Assembly: GCA_013151735.1 (NCBI GenBank)
Contig: JAADHR010000127.1
Location: 20,126 to 84,125, forward strand
Origin: Calditrichota bacterium
GTDB taxonomy: Bacteria; Zhuqueibacterota; JdFR-76; BMS3Abin05
Length of the DNA stretch: 64,000 nt
Direction of reading: 5' to 3'
Below, piece after piece: positions 55,517 through 64,000 of the stretch (positions are counted from its first letter, which is position 1; each line of letters opens with the position of its first letter). Below the pieces are notes generated by a model. The model worked only from the letters and a program-made list of their open reading frames with translations, was not told the DNA's origin and did no database searches. A program made the position numbers and the translations under genes.

Positions 55517-56551
55517 ATGGACAAATTATTTCGAGTTTCTTCATCACCCCACGTTCTTGACAGGGACAATGTTTCAAAAATTATGATTTATGTGATATTG
55601 GCCCTGCTTCCTTCCCTAATTGGGGGCACATATTTTTTCGGCTGGCGGGCTTTATGGGTGACCGCGTTGACGGTTCTGTCGTGCGTAGTCACGGAGGCCG
55701 TTGTGCAGAAAATGATGAATCGACCGGTAACCATTACCGACTGGAGTGCTGTAGTAACCGGAATTCTGCTGGCATTTAATATGCCGTCAAATGTCCCTTT
55801 TTATTTGCCGATTGTCGGGGGAGTTTTTGCGATTGCCATTGCGAAACAGGCGTTTGGGGGTCTGGGTTTTAACCCGGTAAACCCGGCGCTCGCTGCCCGT
55901 GCCTTTTTGCTGGCGTCCTGGCCTATTGACATGACCGTATTCAAAGTGGCTCCTCGGGGAGGAACCCTGTCCGGCATCGACGCCATTACAACCGCCACCC
56001 CTCTGAATGTGATGAAACAATCCCTGGATATCTTGAAACACCAGTCCAATTATGCGGTGGAAAAGGTCAGTCAGGCTCAATCGGCAATCCTGCAGTTGAA
56101 GGAAGCCTACGGCCATCTTTTTTGGGGAAATGTGGGTGGCTGTCTGGGTGAAACGTCTGCTTTCCTGATTTTACTGGGGGCTGCTCTTTTGATGTACAAA
56201 CGCATTATTGATTGGCGGATTCCGTTTAGCTATCTTTTTACGGTCGCCGTACTTGCCTGGATGTTTGGGGGGCCCAGCGGCCTGTTTTCAGGCGATTGGA
56301 TTTTTCACCTCCTGGCGGGCGGCGTTATGCTGGGGGCATTTTTTATGGCAACAGATATGGTTACCTCTCCCCTGACACCTTCTGGAAGAATCTATTTCGG
56401 AGTCGGCGCCGGCATTCTGACGGTGATCATCCGGCTCTGGGGAGGGTACCCGGAAGGGACCTCCTACTCCATTTTACTGATGAATTTAACCGTTCCCCTT
56501 CTCAATCGCTACACCCGTCCCCGAATTTTCGGTGAGAGGAGGAGAAAATGA
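55517..56551 (+). CDS. rnfD: Rnf complex membrane subunit RnfD
   Basis: RnfD is an integral membrane subunit with a covalently bound FMN. The 344-aa protein has eight to nine hydrophobic segments and the sequence ITTATPLN (near residue 159), where a threonine normally carries FMN in a [S/T]xAT pattern. The stop overlaps the start of rnfG (ATGA), so the subunits are made together. Complete length for the family. Confidence 0.93.
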   Translation: MDKLFRVSSSPHVLDRDNVSKIMIYVILALLPSLIGGTYFFGWRALWVTALTVLSCVVTEAVVQKMMNRPVTITDWSAVVTGILLAFNMPSNVPFYLPIVGGVFAIAIAKQAFGGLGFNPVNPALAARAFLLASWPIDMTVFKVAPRGGTLSGIDAITTATPLNVMKQSLDILKHQSNYAVEKVSQAQSAILQLKEAYGHLFWGNVGGCLGETSAFLILLGAALLMYKRIIDWRIPFSYLFTVAVLAWMFGGPSGLFSGDWIFHLLAGGVMLGAFFMATDMVTSPLTPSGRIYFGVGAGILTVIIRLWGGYPEGTSYSILLMNLTVPLLNRYTRPRIFGERRRK

Positions 56552-57153
56552 AGGATTTTTTCAAACTGCCTGCTGTACTAACCCTGACAGCCATCATTGC
56601 CGCCGGCGCTCTGGCGTACGTGTTTAATGTTACCAAACCCAGAATCGATGCCCAGAAACGCCTTGTAATGGAACAGTCATTAAAACAGGTTTTGCCCTCC
56701 GCCAATACAGGGGTCCTGATTCCTGTGAAAAAAGGGGGGAAAATAGAATATTACAAGGGATACGCTTCACCCGACACAACCCATCTGGCAGGATACATCA
56801 TTATTTCTTCTGCCCACGGGTATTCCAGCGAAATTGAAGTAATGGTTGGAGTGGATACGAGCTGGGCTATTCAGGGCATTAAAATTCTTTCCCAGGCCGA
56901 GACCCCCGGCCTTGGGGCGAAGATTACGGAAATCAAATACGGCGAAAAATCTCCGTGGTTTCAACGGCAGTTTATCGGGAAAAAGGGCGGTAATTTGGCC
57001 GTTGACAAGGACGGCGGGCAGATTAAAAGTGTAACCGGGGCGACCATTTCTTCCCGGGCGGTAACACGAGCCGTAAATCTGGGGATTAAACGATTGCAGA
57101 AGTTACTGGGAAAAACGCCATCCGAAAATTTACAGCTGAGTCTGATTTTTTAA
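56548..57153 (+). CDS. rnfG: Rnf complex subunit RnfG
   Basis: RnfG is a periplasm-facing subunit anchored by one N-terminal helix. The 201-aa protein has the covalent FMN attachment motif VTGATISSRAV near residue 157 and the family segment ILSQAETPGLGAKI. Its start overlaps rnfD by 4 nt. It is the usual partner of RnfD in the electron path across the membrane. Confidence 0.93.
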   Translation: MKDFFKLPAVLTLTAIIAAGALAYVFNVTKPRIDAQKRLVMEQSLKQVLPSANTGVLIPVKKGGKIEYYKGYASPDTTHLAGYIIISSAHGYSSEIEVMVGVDTSWAIQGIKILSQAETPGLGAKITEIKYGEKSPWFQRQFIGKKGGNLAVDKDGGQIKSVTGATISSRAVTRAVNLGIKRLQKLLGKTPSENLQLSLIF

Positions 57154-57169
57154 TTGAGGGAGTTTGGCA

Positions 57170-57769
57170 ATGTCGTTGATCAAAGAATTTACCAAAGGGA
57201 TTTATAAAGAAAATCCCACGTTTCGAATGGTTCTGGGAATGTGCCCGACACTGGCTGTGTCAAATACGCTCCAGAACAGTGTGGGAATGGGTGTTGCCGT
57301 TATTTTTGTGCTGACCAGTTCGAATTTTTTGGTGTCTTTGATTCACCCTTGGGTTCCTTCAAAAATCAGGATTCCGATTTACATTACGGTTATTGCCACA
57401 TTTACGACTATTGTCGATCTGGTTATGGCCGCCTACACCCCCGGCTTACACAAGGCATTGGGAATTTTTATTCCTTTGATCGTCGTGAACTGTATTATTC
57501 TGGGACGCGCTGAAGCATTTGCCGGAAAGAACAGCGTCCTTCCCTCCATCATGGATGGATTGGGAATGGGACTTGGGTTTACACTGGCCCTCTCGCTTTT
57601 GGGCTTTACGCGGGAATTAATTGGAAACGGAACGCTCTGGGGGATTCCGGTACTGGGAACCTCTTACCACCCCATGTTGATCATGATTCTGCCTCCGGGT
57701 GCTTTTCTGGTTCTGGGACTGTATATGGCACTGCTTAATTATTTCGATCGCAAACGAGCCGTCTTGTAA
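57170..57769 (+). CDS. rnfE: Rnf complex membrane subunit RnfE
   Basis: The 199-aa protein has five to six transmembrane helices and the RnfE/NqrD motif VNCIILGRAEAFA near residue 110. ATG 57170 has GAGGGAG 8 nt upstream; the TTG at 57164 is less likely. RnfA and RnfE form a related inverted pair that holds the membrane iron site. It lies 16 nt after rnfG. Confidence 0.93.
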   Translation: MSLIKEFTKGIYKENPTFRMVLGMCPTLAVSNTLQNSVGMGVAVIFVLTSSNFLVSLIHPWVPSKIRIPIYITVIATFTTIVDLVMAAYTPGLHKALGIFIPLIVVNCIILGRAEAFAGKNSVLPSIMDGLGMGLGFTLALSLLGFTRELIGNGTLWGIPVLGTSYHPMLIMILPPGAFLVLGLYMALLNYFDRKRAVL

Positions 57770-57782
57770 ATTTGGAGGAATG

Positions 57783-58412
57783 ATGGAACTCAGAACATTA
57801 TTGATTATATCCATTGCGTCTATTTTTGTGAACAATTTTGTTTTAAATCGATTTTTGGGCATCTGCCCGTATATGGGCGTTTCCAAGGAAATAAGCTCGG
57901 CTCTCGGAATGGGATTTGCCGTCATTTTTGTCATGACCCTGGCTTCATTTGTCACCTGGCTGATTTACGTGTACCTGCTCGAACCGGCGTCAACCAATGT
58001 GTTTTTTCATATCTTCAGCCTGAAACATCCCCCTGACCTGACGTTTTTGCGCACCATCGCGTTTATTCTGGTGATTGCAGCGCTTGTGCAGTTTGTTGAA
58101 ATGGTGGTACAAAAATCGGCCCCCGGCCTGTACAAGGCTCTGGGAATCTATTTGCCACTCATTACAACAAATTGCGCTATTTTGGGTGTGACGGTTTTGA
58201 ATATCAACGATTCCCTGAATTTGTTGGAAAGCATTACTCAGGGATTTATGAGCGGCGTTGGGTTTACCCTGGCTCTTGTGCTGATGGCGGGTATTCGTGA
58301 AAAACTGGATTCAGCCCGCATTCCGGAATCGTTTAAGGGAACTCCCATTGCGTTCATTACGGCCGCTCTGATGTCGATTGCTTTTCTCGGATTTGCCGGG
58401 TTACGGCTGTAA
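57783..58412 (+). CDS. rnfA: Rnf complex membrane subunit RnfA
   Basis: The 209-aa membrane protein has six hydrophobic helices and the RnfA/NqrE motifs NNFVLNRFLGICP near residue 20 and TTNCAILGVTVLN near 128. A GGAGG site precedes a double ATG (57780/57783); the second has better spacing. It ends the cluster: the usual rnfB does not follow. Confidence 0.94.
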   Translation: MELRTLLIISIASIFVNNFVLNRFLGICPYMGVSKEISSALGMGFAVIFVMTLASFVTWLIYVYLLEPASTNVFFHIFSLKHPPDLTFLRTIAFILVIAALVQFVEMVVQKSAPGLYKALGIYLPLITTNCAILGVTVLNINDSLNLLESITQGFMSGVGFTLALVLMAGIREKLDSARIPESFKGTPIAFITAALMSIAFLGFAGLRL

Positions 58413-58964
58413 ATCCGTTTTAAAAAGAGAGAGCATACATAAACGGATATTTCAGATGCACTCAGTTGAGTTCTTCTCCTTTGGGTTACGATTCCTGAAA
58501 GGGCAATTTCCCCGACGACTATCGCACAGGCACCGAGTTCCGACCGACCGCTGGTGATTCACAACTGTCCGTTTGGAAAAATATTCAACCCGGATTTGGA
58601 AAATCGCAAAAATACCCTGTCGCGATGGGCCCGCAGGCCTTCATCGACGGGGAACCGTGTCACCTTTTTCTCATGGTTTAAACTAAACTGCCGATAATAA
58701 TTATACGATAAGCTCATACACCAGATCGGGGTAATCTTTTCCCGTTAGGTCTTTTGGATGCCCGTCTTTTCAACGGCCTATTCTCTGTTTGCCTTACGGT
58801 CTGGCACCGAAAACGTACGTTTGATTCAACTTCGGAAAATGGGCAACACACTAAACTGCATTTGCAGGATAGGGTCTCGTCGCGCCTGTGCCTTTCCGGC
58901 CCCGGGAGTCACGGCGGAGCGGGATAATGCCCAAAATTAATTGCAGCGGATAAAAAAGCAATTC
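58413..58964 (+). other. 552-nt non-coding region after the rnf cluster
   Basis: An inverted repeat ATCCGTTT/AAACGGAT (58413-58420/58441-58448) follows the rnfA stop, without a T-run. The rest shows no repeat, tRNA or convincing gene. Short open frames, such as 58758-58940, have no protein-like features. There is no obvious promoter for the sensor gene. Confidence 0.5.
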
Positions 58965-61900
58965 ATGAAAACATTACGATCAAAATTGAGACGCTTTACA
59001 AGACCCTCCCTGTTTGGAGTATTTTTTGTCAGTTTCCTTTTGCTTATGTTTTTTCCTCTGCTGCTCAGCCACTTCATTGAGAATCAAACCGTGGGAAAAC
59101 ATGAAAAGGGCCTGTCTTCGGATATCTATCAATTTATTGATAATACAAAAAAGTCTGAAATCCATAAAACTCTGAAAGAAATGGGAGTAAAACTGGAGTT
59201 TGCCTTCAGTGATGTCAACCGGGCCTTGCAAACCATGTGTACGCTGTATCCCTTCTGGGAAGAAACGGCCATGAATTTGTCCCGGGCCCCCACCGAAGTA
59301 AATACAAAAAATGTCATTGATTTTTCCACGAAACTGACCCAGCTCCTTTTTTCGGTTCGTTCTCTTTCAAAATACACCTCGCAATTTGCCATCCTTAATC
59401 AGAAAAACGACATTGTCGCAAAAGAGCCGCCGAACAGCCGGATCATAAATCAGTTGCCCGTTGCAGTGATATTGGATTCTCAACCCGATTCCATTAAAAA
59501 ACAGATATCGGAAGGGGCCATTTATTGGGTTGATTTAAGTGATTATGAGCCGGAATCTCCGGGATATATGCTTGCCATGAAAACATTCCGGATGAATGGC
59601 GAAAAAAATACCGCCCTGCTTGTATTTAATTTTAAGGCCTTGCTCGAAGACATTACCCCCGTTCGTCACACCCTGTCCGGAACCTTTTTTATCTTGGATC
59701 CGTTACAAAAGACAGTTGTCCTGTTTTCGCATTTATCCGGAGGGCCGTTTACCTGGCAGCGATTGTCATTGGATCGGATAAAGGCTGATAAAAAAAGAAT
59801 ATTTCAAAAAATTCTGAAAACAAATGACCGCCTGTTTCATGAACAGAACGATTCACTTGAGTTTTTTGCGCGCCGGCAAGACCTGTTTTCATGGCGGACG
59901 GGGTTGTTTTTTAAGTCAGATGCCTATTTTTTGCCCATTGAGGCAAAATGGAAAATGCATGATCGCCTGCGAAAAAAATCCTTGAATGAATTTAAATATT
60001 TTCTCTTTTTTCTGGCCTTCGTGCTCTTTATAATCAGCGGGCTGATGGCACGGATTTTTCAGCGTCCCCTACAACGGCTGATAGATGCGGCACAAAGAAT
60101 CAAAAGCGGCCAAATTCAACAAAAAATTCCACCGGGGCGAATAAAAGAGTTTTCACAATTGATTGATGCGTTTAATGATATGTCTGTTAAGCTTCATACG
60201 TCATTACAAAAATTGTCTCATTCAGAAAATCGGTACCGGGCCCTTGTGGAAGAAGCCGGAGAGGCTATTCTTGTGTTTTCTTCGGATGGTAAAGTTGTAA
60301 CGGCCAATCACGCCTGTTCCGAGCTTCTGGTCATTCCGCCGGAAGAGTTGGCCCAAAAAAATGTGAGTGACATCTTTTCCAATCTGCCGTTTTTGGAATA
60401 TACCACGCAGAAAAAAACAAACATCCCGCTGGAGCTAACCTATCGTCAGCCGGGCGGAAAACTGCTTCGGATCCAGGTAAAACCCACCAGAATTGAACTT
60501 CAGGAAAAGGTATTTTATCAGGTAATTATCCACAATCTCACGCAACAGAAGGAATTTGAGCAAAAACTGGTTGAGCAAAATCGGTTTTTAAGCCTGACCA
60601 ACGCGATTACGGGGCTCATTCTTTCCCGCAATTCTCTTCAGGAGATTTATGAAACCAGCCTTCACCTGCTGATGGAAGCACAGAATGCCGTTTTGGGATT
60701 GATTTATTTGTTCGATCCATCAACAGAATCGTTTTCGCTGGTCTATTCGATTGGTACAAGTGAAAAATGGATTGAAGAAATCCAAACGATAGATAAGCAC
60801 AGCATGACGTATGAAGTGATCAAATACAAAAAACCGGTTTATGTAGAAGATATACTGTCCGATTCCAGATTGAGTCCCAAATTCAGAACCCGTTATTTTG
60901 AAGAACTGGGTATCCAGGGCTTTATGGGAATCCCGCTTTTATCGGAGGGTATTCCCTTTGGTGTGATTTCACTGGGGCTGCCCGGGAAAACGCATCTGAA
61001 CGACAATAAAAAATGGTTTTTGGAATCCGTCGGTGCCCAAATTGGATTGGTGATCCGGCATTTTACATCGGTACAGTTGGAAACGAAACGGGCCACTCAA
61101 TTGGATTTGCTCAGCCAGGGTCTGAAAATTTGGGCGGAAACAGGGAATTTTCGCGAGGTTCTTCAAAAGAGCGTGGATTTCATTCATGATAATCTGGGCT
61201 ATTGGCATGTGGCTGTTTTTTTTCTGGATAAGAAAAAAAACAGACTGAAATTGGAGGCCATTTCCGGCGGTTTGCAGGATGTCATGAAAGAGGATTACAT
61301 CCAGGAATTGGGCACGGGAATTATGAGCCAGGTTATTCGGACGAAAAAAACCTATTATGCCCCCAATGCCGAAAAGGATCCCCATTATTTTAAATATCAG
61401 GATATTCAGGCAAAATCCGAATTGGCGGTTCCTTTGCGGCTCCATGATGAAATCATCGGCGTGGTGAATATTGAGGAAATGGAATATGAGGCCTTTGATT
61501 CTGTGGACATTTCTACCATTGAAGCCTTTTCCGAGCAGTTGGCCATCTATTATGAATTTGAGGAGCGCATTCGCCTGGAAAAATCCCATGCCAGACAGAT
61601 GGAGCTGGTCAGTTCATTGGGTGCGATCATGAATTCCCAGCTGGATTCCATTGGTTTTATTCGTGAATTAGCGAAGGAGCTTCAGCAAAAATTCGGGCAT
61701 TTTTTGGTCTCCGTCTATCTGGTCTCTGCTGAAGATAAAGATGTGTTGATTAAGGTGGCTGACAGCGGGGGGACGCCTTCCAAATGGCCTATTGGCAAAA
61801 AGGTGCCCATTGGTCAGGGATTGCTGGGGCTGGCCGCGAAAACACGGGAAATTGTTTGTGTGAACAATGTGAGCCGGGAGCCGCGGTTTATTCCCGTTGG

Positions 61901-62726
61901 GGAGAATATCACGGGTTCGGAACTCTGTGCCCCAATTCTTTTCCGGGATCACTTTCTGGGTGTTTTGAATATTGAAACCATGGAAACGGATGCCTTTCAC
62001 GAATTTGAAATTCATGCGATTCAAACCCTGGCAAACCAGATGGCGCAGGCCATTCACAATGCCCGGCTTTATGAACAGCTGAAATATGAGAAGGGGAAAA
62101 TGGACCAGATTCTCTCGGAAATGGGGGAAGGCGTGGCCATGACAGATCACCAATGGAAAGTCCTCTACCTGAATCCGGTTTTTAAGAATCAATTCCCGGC
62201 TACCCGCGTGGGCAAAGACGGGGCCCGGGTGTTTCCTTTTTTGGACGCTCTAAAAAAACATCCCGATTTTGATTTGCTTTGGGAGGGTAAACGAAATTCT
62301 CTCTTTATCGAATTTTCCCATGATGGCAAGATATTATTAATTACTGTTTCCCAGTTCCTTGATTTTGATTTTTCCAAATATTTTCTGTTTCTGGTCAAAG
62401 ATATTACGGAAATCAAGCAGTACGAATCCGAAAAAATCAAGAGCGAACGGTTGACCCTGGCCATCGAAATGGCAGGCTCGATTGCCCATGAGATTAATCA
62501 GCCGCTCACAGGCATTTTAGGGTATCTGGCTCTGATTAAGGAAGATTTGAAGCCGGAGGATCCCCTGATGTCTGATCTGCAAGAGGTTGAAAAGCAGGCT
62601 GAGCGAATTAGCGATTTGGTTAAGAAATTCCGGAATGTTGTAAAAATAGAGACAAAAACATACATTGGGGACAGTAAAATAATTGACTTGGAGCAATCAA
62701 CCCAAAATAATCAAGGGAAAGTTTAA
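58965..62726 (+). CDS. Membrane sensor with HAMP, PAS, three GAF domains and H-box but no ATPase domain
   Basis: From ATG 58965 the protein is 1,253 aa; a TTG at 58941 would add eight residues. A first transmembrane helix (16-38) and a periplasmic sensor domain (to about 343) are followed by a second helix (about 344-365) and HAMP. Then come PAS (about 421-525), GAF1 (540-702), GAF2 (711-866), GAF3 (875-1036), a second PAS (1045-1149) and a HisKA dimerisation helix pair. The phospho-acceptor is H1175 in IAHEINQPLTG. The chain ends 78 residues after the histidine, before any HATPase N, G1 or G2 box. The stop overlaps the next ATG (TAATG), so the kinase next door may act on it. Confidence 0.88.
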   Translation: MKTLRSKLRRFTRPSLFGVFFVSFLLLMFFPLLLSHFIENQTVGKHEKGLSSDIYQFIDNTKKSEIHKTLKEMGVKLEFAFSDVNRALQTMCTLYPFWEETAMNLSRAPTEVNTKNVIDFSTKLTQLLFSVRSLSKYTSQFAILNQKNDIVAKEPPNSRIINQLPVAVILDSQPDSIKKQISEGAIYWVDLSDYEPESPGYMLAMKTFRMNGEKNTALLVFNFKALLEDITPVRHTLSGTFFILDPLQKTVVLFSHLSGGPFTWQRLSLDRIKADKKRIFQKILKTNDRLFHEQNDSLEFFARRQDLFSWRTGLFFKSDAYFLPIEAKWKMHDRLRKKSLNEFKYFLFFLAFVLFIISGLMARIFQRPLQRLIDAAQRIKSGQIQQKIPPGRIKEFSQLIDAFNDMSVKLHTSLQKLSHSENRYRALVEEAGEAILVFSSDGKVVTANHACSELLVIPPEELAQKNVSDIFSNLPFLEYTTQKKTNIPLELTYRQPGGKLLRIQVKPTRIELQEKVFYQVIIHNLTQQKEFEQKLVEQNRFLSLTNAITGLILSRNSLQEIYETSLHLLMEAQNAVLGLIYLFDPSTESFSLVYSIGTSEKWIEEIQTIDKHSMTYEVIKYKKPVYVEDILSDSRLSPKFRTRYFEELGIQGFMGIPLLSEGIPFGVISLGLPGKTHLNDNKKWFLESVGAQIGLVIRHFTSVQLETKRATQLDLLSQGLKIWAETGNFREVLQKSVDFIHDNLGYWHVAVFFLDKKKNRLKLEAISGGLQDVMKEDYIQELGTGIMSQVIRTKKTYYAPNAEKDPHYFKYQDIQAKSELAVPLRLHDEIIGVVNIEEMEYEAFDSVDISTIEAFSEQLAIYYEFEERIRLEKSHARQMELVSSLGAIMNSQLDSIGFIRELAKELQQKFGHFLVSVYLVSAEDKDVLIKVADSGGTPSKWPIGKKVPIGQGLLGLAAKTREIVCVNNVSREPRFIPVGENITGSELCAPILFRDHFLGVLNIETMETDAFHEFEIHAIQTLANQMAQAIHNARLYEQLKYEKGKMDQILSEMGEGVAMTDHQWKVLYLNPVFKNQFPATRVGKDGARVFPFLDALKKHPDFDLLWEGKRNSLFIEFSHDGKILLITVSQFLDFDFSKYFLFLVKDITEIKQYESEKIKSERLTLAIEMAGSIAHEINQPLTGILGYLALIKEDLKPEDPLMSDLQEVEKQAERISDLVKKFRNVVKIETKTYIGDSKIIDLEQSTQNNQGKV

Positions 62727-63880
62727 TGAAATCAATGGAGACCTTGAAAACGCGCATATTGGTTGTGGACGACGAAACCGTCATTTTAAATTTTTGCCAG
62801 CGCGGGCTATCAAAAGTAGGCTATGATGTTAAAACGGCCACTAATGGGGCTGAAGCTCTTCGGTTACTTGCGTCCGGCGATGTGGATATTGTTCTTTCTG
62901 ATCTAAAAATGGATATTATGGACGGAATGGAACTGTTGAAATATATTAAGCGGGATTATCCCCACGTGGAAGTCATTATGATGACCGGATTTGCCAGTGT
63001 GGAAAATGCCATCGAATCCATGAAACTGGGCGCCTATGATTTCTTGCTGAAGCCTCTTAAAATTGATCAGATGCGGCTGGTGGTTAAAAAATGTGCCGAG
63101 AAGATTTCCATAAGCAAGGAGGTGAGGGAATTACGGGCCGTTAAGGAGAAATTGGAAGAGCTTCAGAAAATAAAAGATAAGTTTATTGCCATTACAAGCC
63201 ACGAATTGCGAACACCGGTCACCCATGCAAAAAGTTATTTTGGTTTTCTGGAAGATGAATCCTTTTCCGAAGAAGAAAAGGCAGAGTTCAAACGCGTGAT
63301 TAAAAACGCCCTTGATGATATGGAACGGATTGTACTGGATATGTTTAAGATTGCGAAAGTCGAATCCCATGAGCTAGTGCCCCATGAGAGCGTATTTAAC
63401 CTGAATGAGATGATTCAGGAAGTCCTGCTGGAAACAAAAGTGGATTTGCAGGGACGCGATCTGTCCATTCGTTTCCAGCCAAATGACACCTTTTCGGATA
63501 TTGTGGCCGATCGGTTTTATCTGCGCCGGGTATTGCAAGAATTGCTGACCAATGCGATTCGTTTTACACCGGATGGGGGAGAAATTCGCGTTTCGGCTGA
63601 AAAGGAAAATAAATTTTTCAAAATTACGGTCGCTGATACGGGAATCGGTATTCCGGAAAATGAATTGGGGCATATCTTTGAAAGCTTTTACGAGGTTCAG
63701 AATACCGACTATCACAGTACCTCAAAACGGGGGTTTTTAGGCGGCGGAACGGGAATTGGATTGCCCCTGATTAAGGGAATTGTAGAGGCTCACAAGGGAT
63801 ATATTAAGATCGAAAGTACAGAAGGAAAGGGAACCACCGTCATGGTTTTTTTACCGGAGGTTTCTTTGGACGAGCAGTAA
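62726..63880 (+). CDS. Receiver domain plus histidine kinase (hybrid)
   Basis: The 384-aa cytoplasmic protein has a receiver domain (8-125; acidic pocket D15/D16 or neighbour, phospho-acceptor D59, conserved K109). A short linker coiled coil and a complete histidine kinase follow: H159 in TSHELRTPVTH, then the HATPase with NAIRFTPDGG, DTGIGIPENE and GGGTGIGLPL. It is thus a receiver-first kinase rather than a response regulator with a DNA-binding output. The start codon overlaps the stop of the sensor. It likely works with the sensor as one signalling unit, either by trans-phosphorylating its H-box or by receiving phosphate from it. No output regulator is in the window. Confidence 0.9.
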   Translation: MKSMETLKTRILVVDDETVILNFCQRGLSKVGYDVKTATNGAEALRLLASGDVDIVLSDLKMDIMDGMELLKYIKRDYPHVEVIMMTGFASVENAIESMKLGAYDFLLKPLKIDQMRLVVKKCAEKISISKEVRELRAVKEKLEELQKIKDKFIAITSHELRTPVTHAKSYFGFLEDESFSEEEKAEFKRVIKNALDDMERIVLDMFKIAKVESHELVPHESVFNLNEMIQEVLLETKVDLQGRDLSIRFQPNDTFSDIVADRFYLRRVLQELLTNAIRFTPDGGEIRVSAEKENKFFKITVADTGIGIPENELGHIFESFYEVQNTDYHSTSKRGFLGGGTGIGLPLIKGIVEAHKGYIKIESTEGKGTTVMVFLPEVSLDEQ

Positions 63881-63908
63881 TCCATTCCGGTCAGGGCGAC
63901 TGCAACCG

Positions 63909-64000
63909 TCTTCACCCCAATAAATTGTGGTGATTGTTCAAGGCAGCATTCAAAAATGAGTGTTTTTTAAGGCATCGTTTTTTTGTACGATCACCATAAT
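63909..64000 (+). repeat. Repeat family B element, cut by the window end
   Basis: The palindrome TCACCCCAATAAATTGTGGTGA (63912-63933) has the same arms as the element at 28521-28680. The following GATTGTTCAAGG matches GATTGTACAAGG at 28569-28580. A second arm GATCACCATAAT runs into the window edge, so about 90 bp of the element is visible. Confidence 0.5.

Noticed and set aside
58413..58448. ATCCGTTT/AAACGGAT inverted repeat as terminator of the rnf operon
   Set aside because: The stem is 8 bp with a 20-nt loop and no T-run; too weak to call.
58758..58940. 60-aa open frame between rnfA and the sensor
   Set aside because: No ribosome site, no protein-like composition; treated as non-coding.

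Overview
The window is a gene-dense chromosomal segment from a free-living bacterium with moderate GC. It holds about 55 protein genes, almost all on the + strand, and one tRNA. The organism looks Gram-negative: it encodes an ADP-heptose (LPS core) enzyme fusion, several lipobox lipoproteins, an outer-membrane beta-barrel protein and an AmpG-like permease. Its metabolism looks anaerobic or ferredoxin-centred: a four-subunit 2-oxoacid:ferredoxin oxidoreductase, an Rnf complex and rubrerythrin. The lipoprotein/barrel pairs, CsgG-TPR and UVR-tail proteins and short cruciform repeats resemble FCB-group candidate lineages such as Calditrichota or KSB1. That placement is inference from gene content, not from a phylogenetic marker.

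Layout. 1-4 kb: division genes ftsQ-ftsA-ftsZ, with ftsZ flanked by two 64-bp cruciform repeats. 4.2-5.6 kb: rpmB (minus strand) and dusB. 5.9-13.8 kb: a cyclic-2,3-diphosphoglycerate-synthetase-like GTPase, carbamate kinase, sucCD, korDABC and ndk, ending at a strong terminator. 14.1-23.6 kb: DUF177-rpmF-plsX-fabH-(CsgG/TPR lipoprotein)-fabD-fabG-acpP-fabF-rnc-acyl-CoA dehydrogenase, a fatty-acid/phospholipid block. 24.2-28.5 kb: an FGGY sugar kinase translationally coupled to a RuBisCO-like protein, followed by a saccharopine-dehydrogenase-like oxidoreductase. This looks like an accessory carbohydrate pathway of unknown substrate. 28.5-36.4 kb: a 160-bp repeat element, a HEAT-like protein, YigZ, a CorC/CNNM protein, a DUF151-UVR nuclease, an MFS permease with a large inserted domain, a TPR lipoprotein and an HldE-C/GmhB fusion. 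36.5-44.2 kb: tRNA-Val(CAC), DUF3783, a secernin-type peptidase, nicotinamidase, a UVR-tail protein, tandem Usp, rubrerythrin and ligA. 44.2-49.8 kb: hutU, hutI, a DNRLRE-like lipoprotein and a beta-barrel protein. 50.2-53.7 kb: TPR lipoprotein, rpiB, glyA, nrdR. 54.1-58.4 kb: rnfCDGEA without rnfB. 59-63.9 kb: a 1,253-residue membrane sensor that stops after its H-box, overlapping a receiver-histidine-kinase gene that supplies an ATPase domain.

How the genes fit together. KOR and SucCD interconvert 2-oxoglutarate, succinyl-CoA and succinate with reduced ferredoxin, and Rnf can couple ferredoxin and NAD to an ion gradient. Six good sigma70-type promoters (TTGNNN, 17-bp spacer, A/T-rich -10) and four convincing intrinsic terminators mark transcription units. 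The observations most worth following are the FGGY/RuBisCO-like cluster, the FtsZ with two C-terminal partner-binding motifs, the split sensor/kinase pair, the permease insertion and two families of structured repeats.
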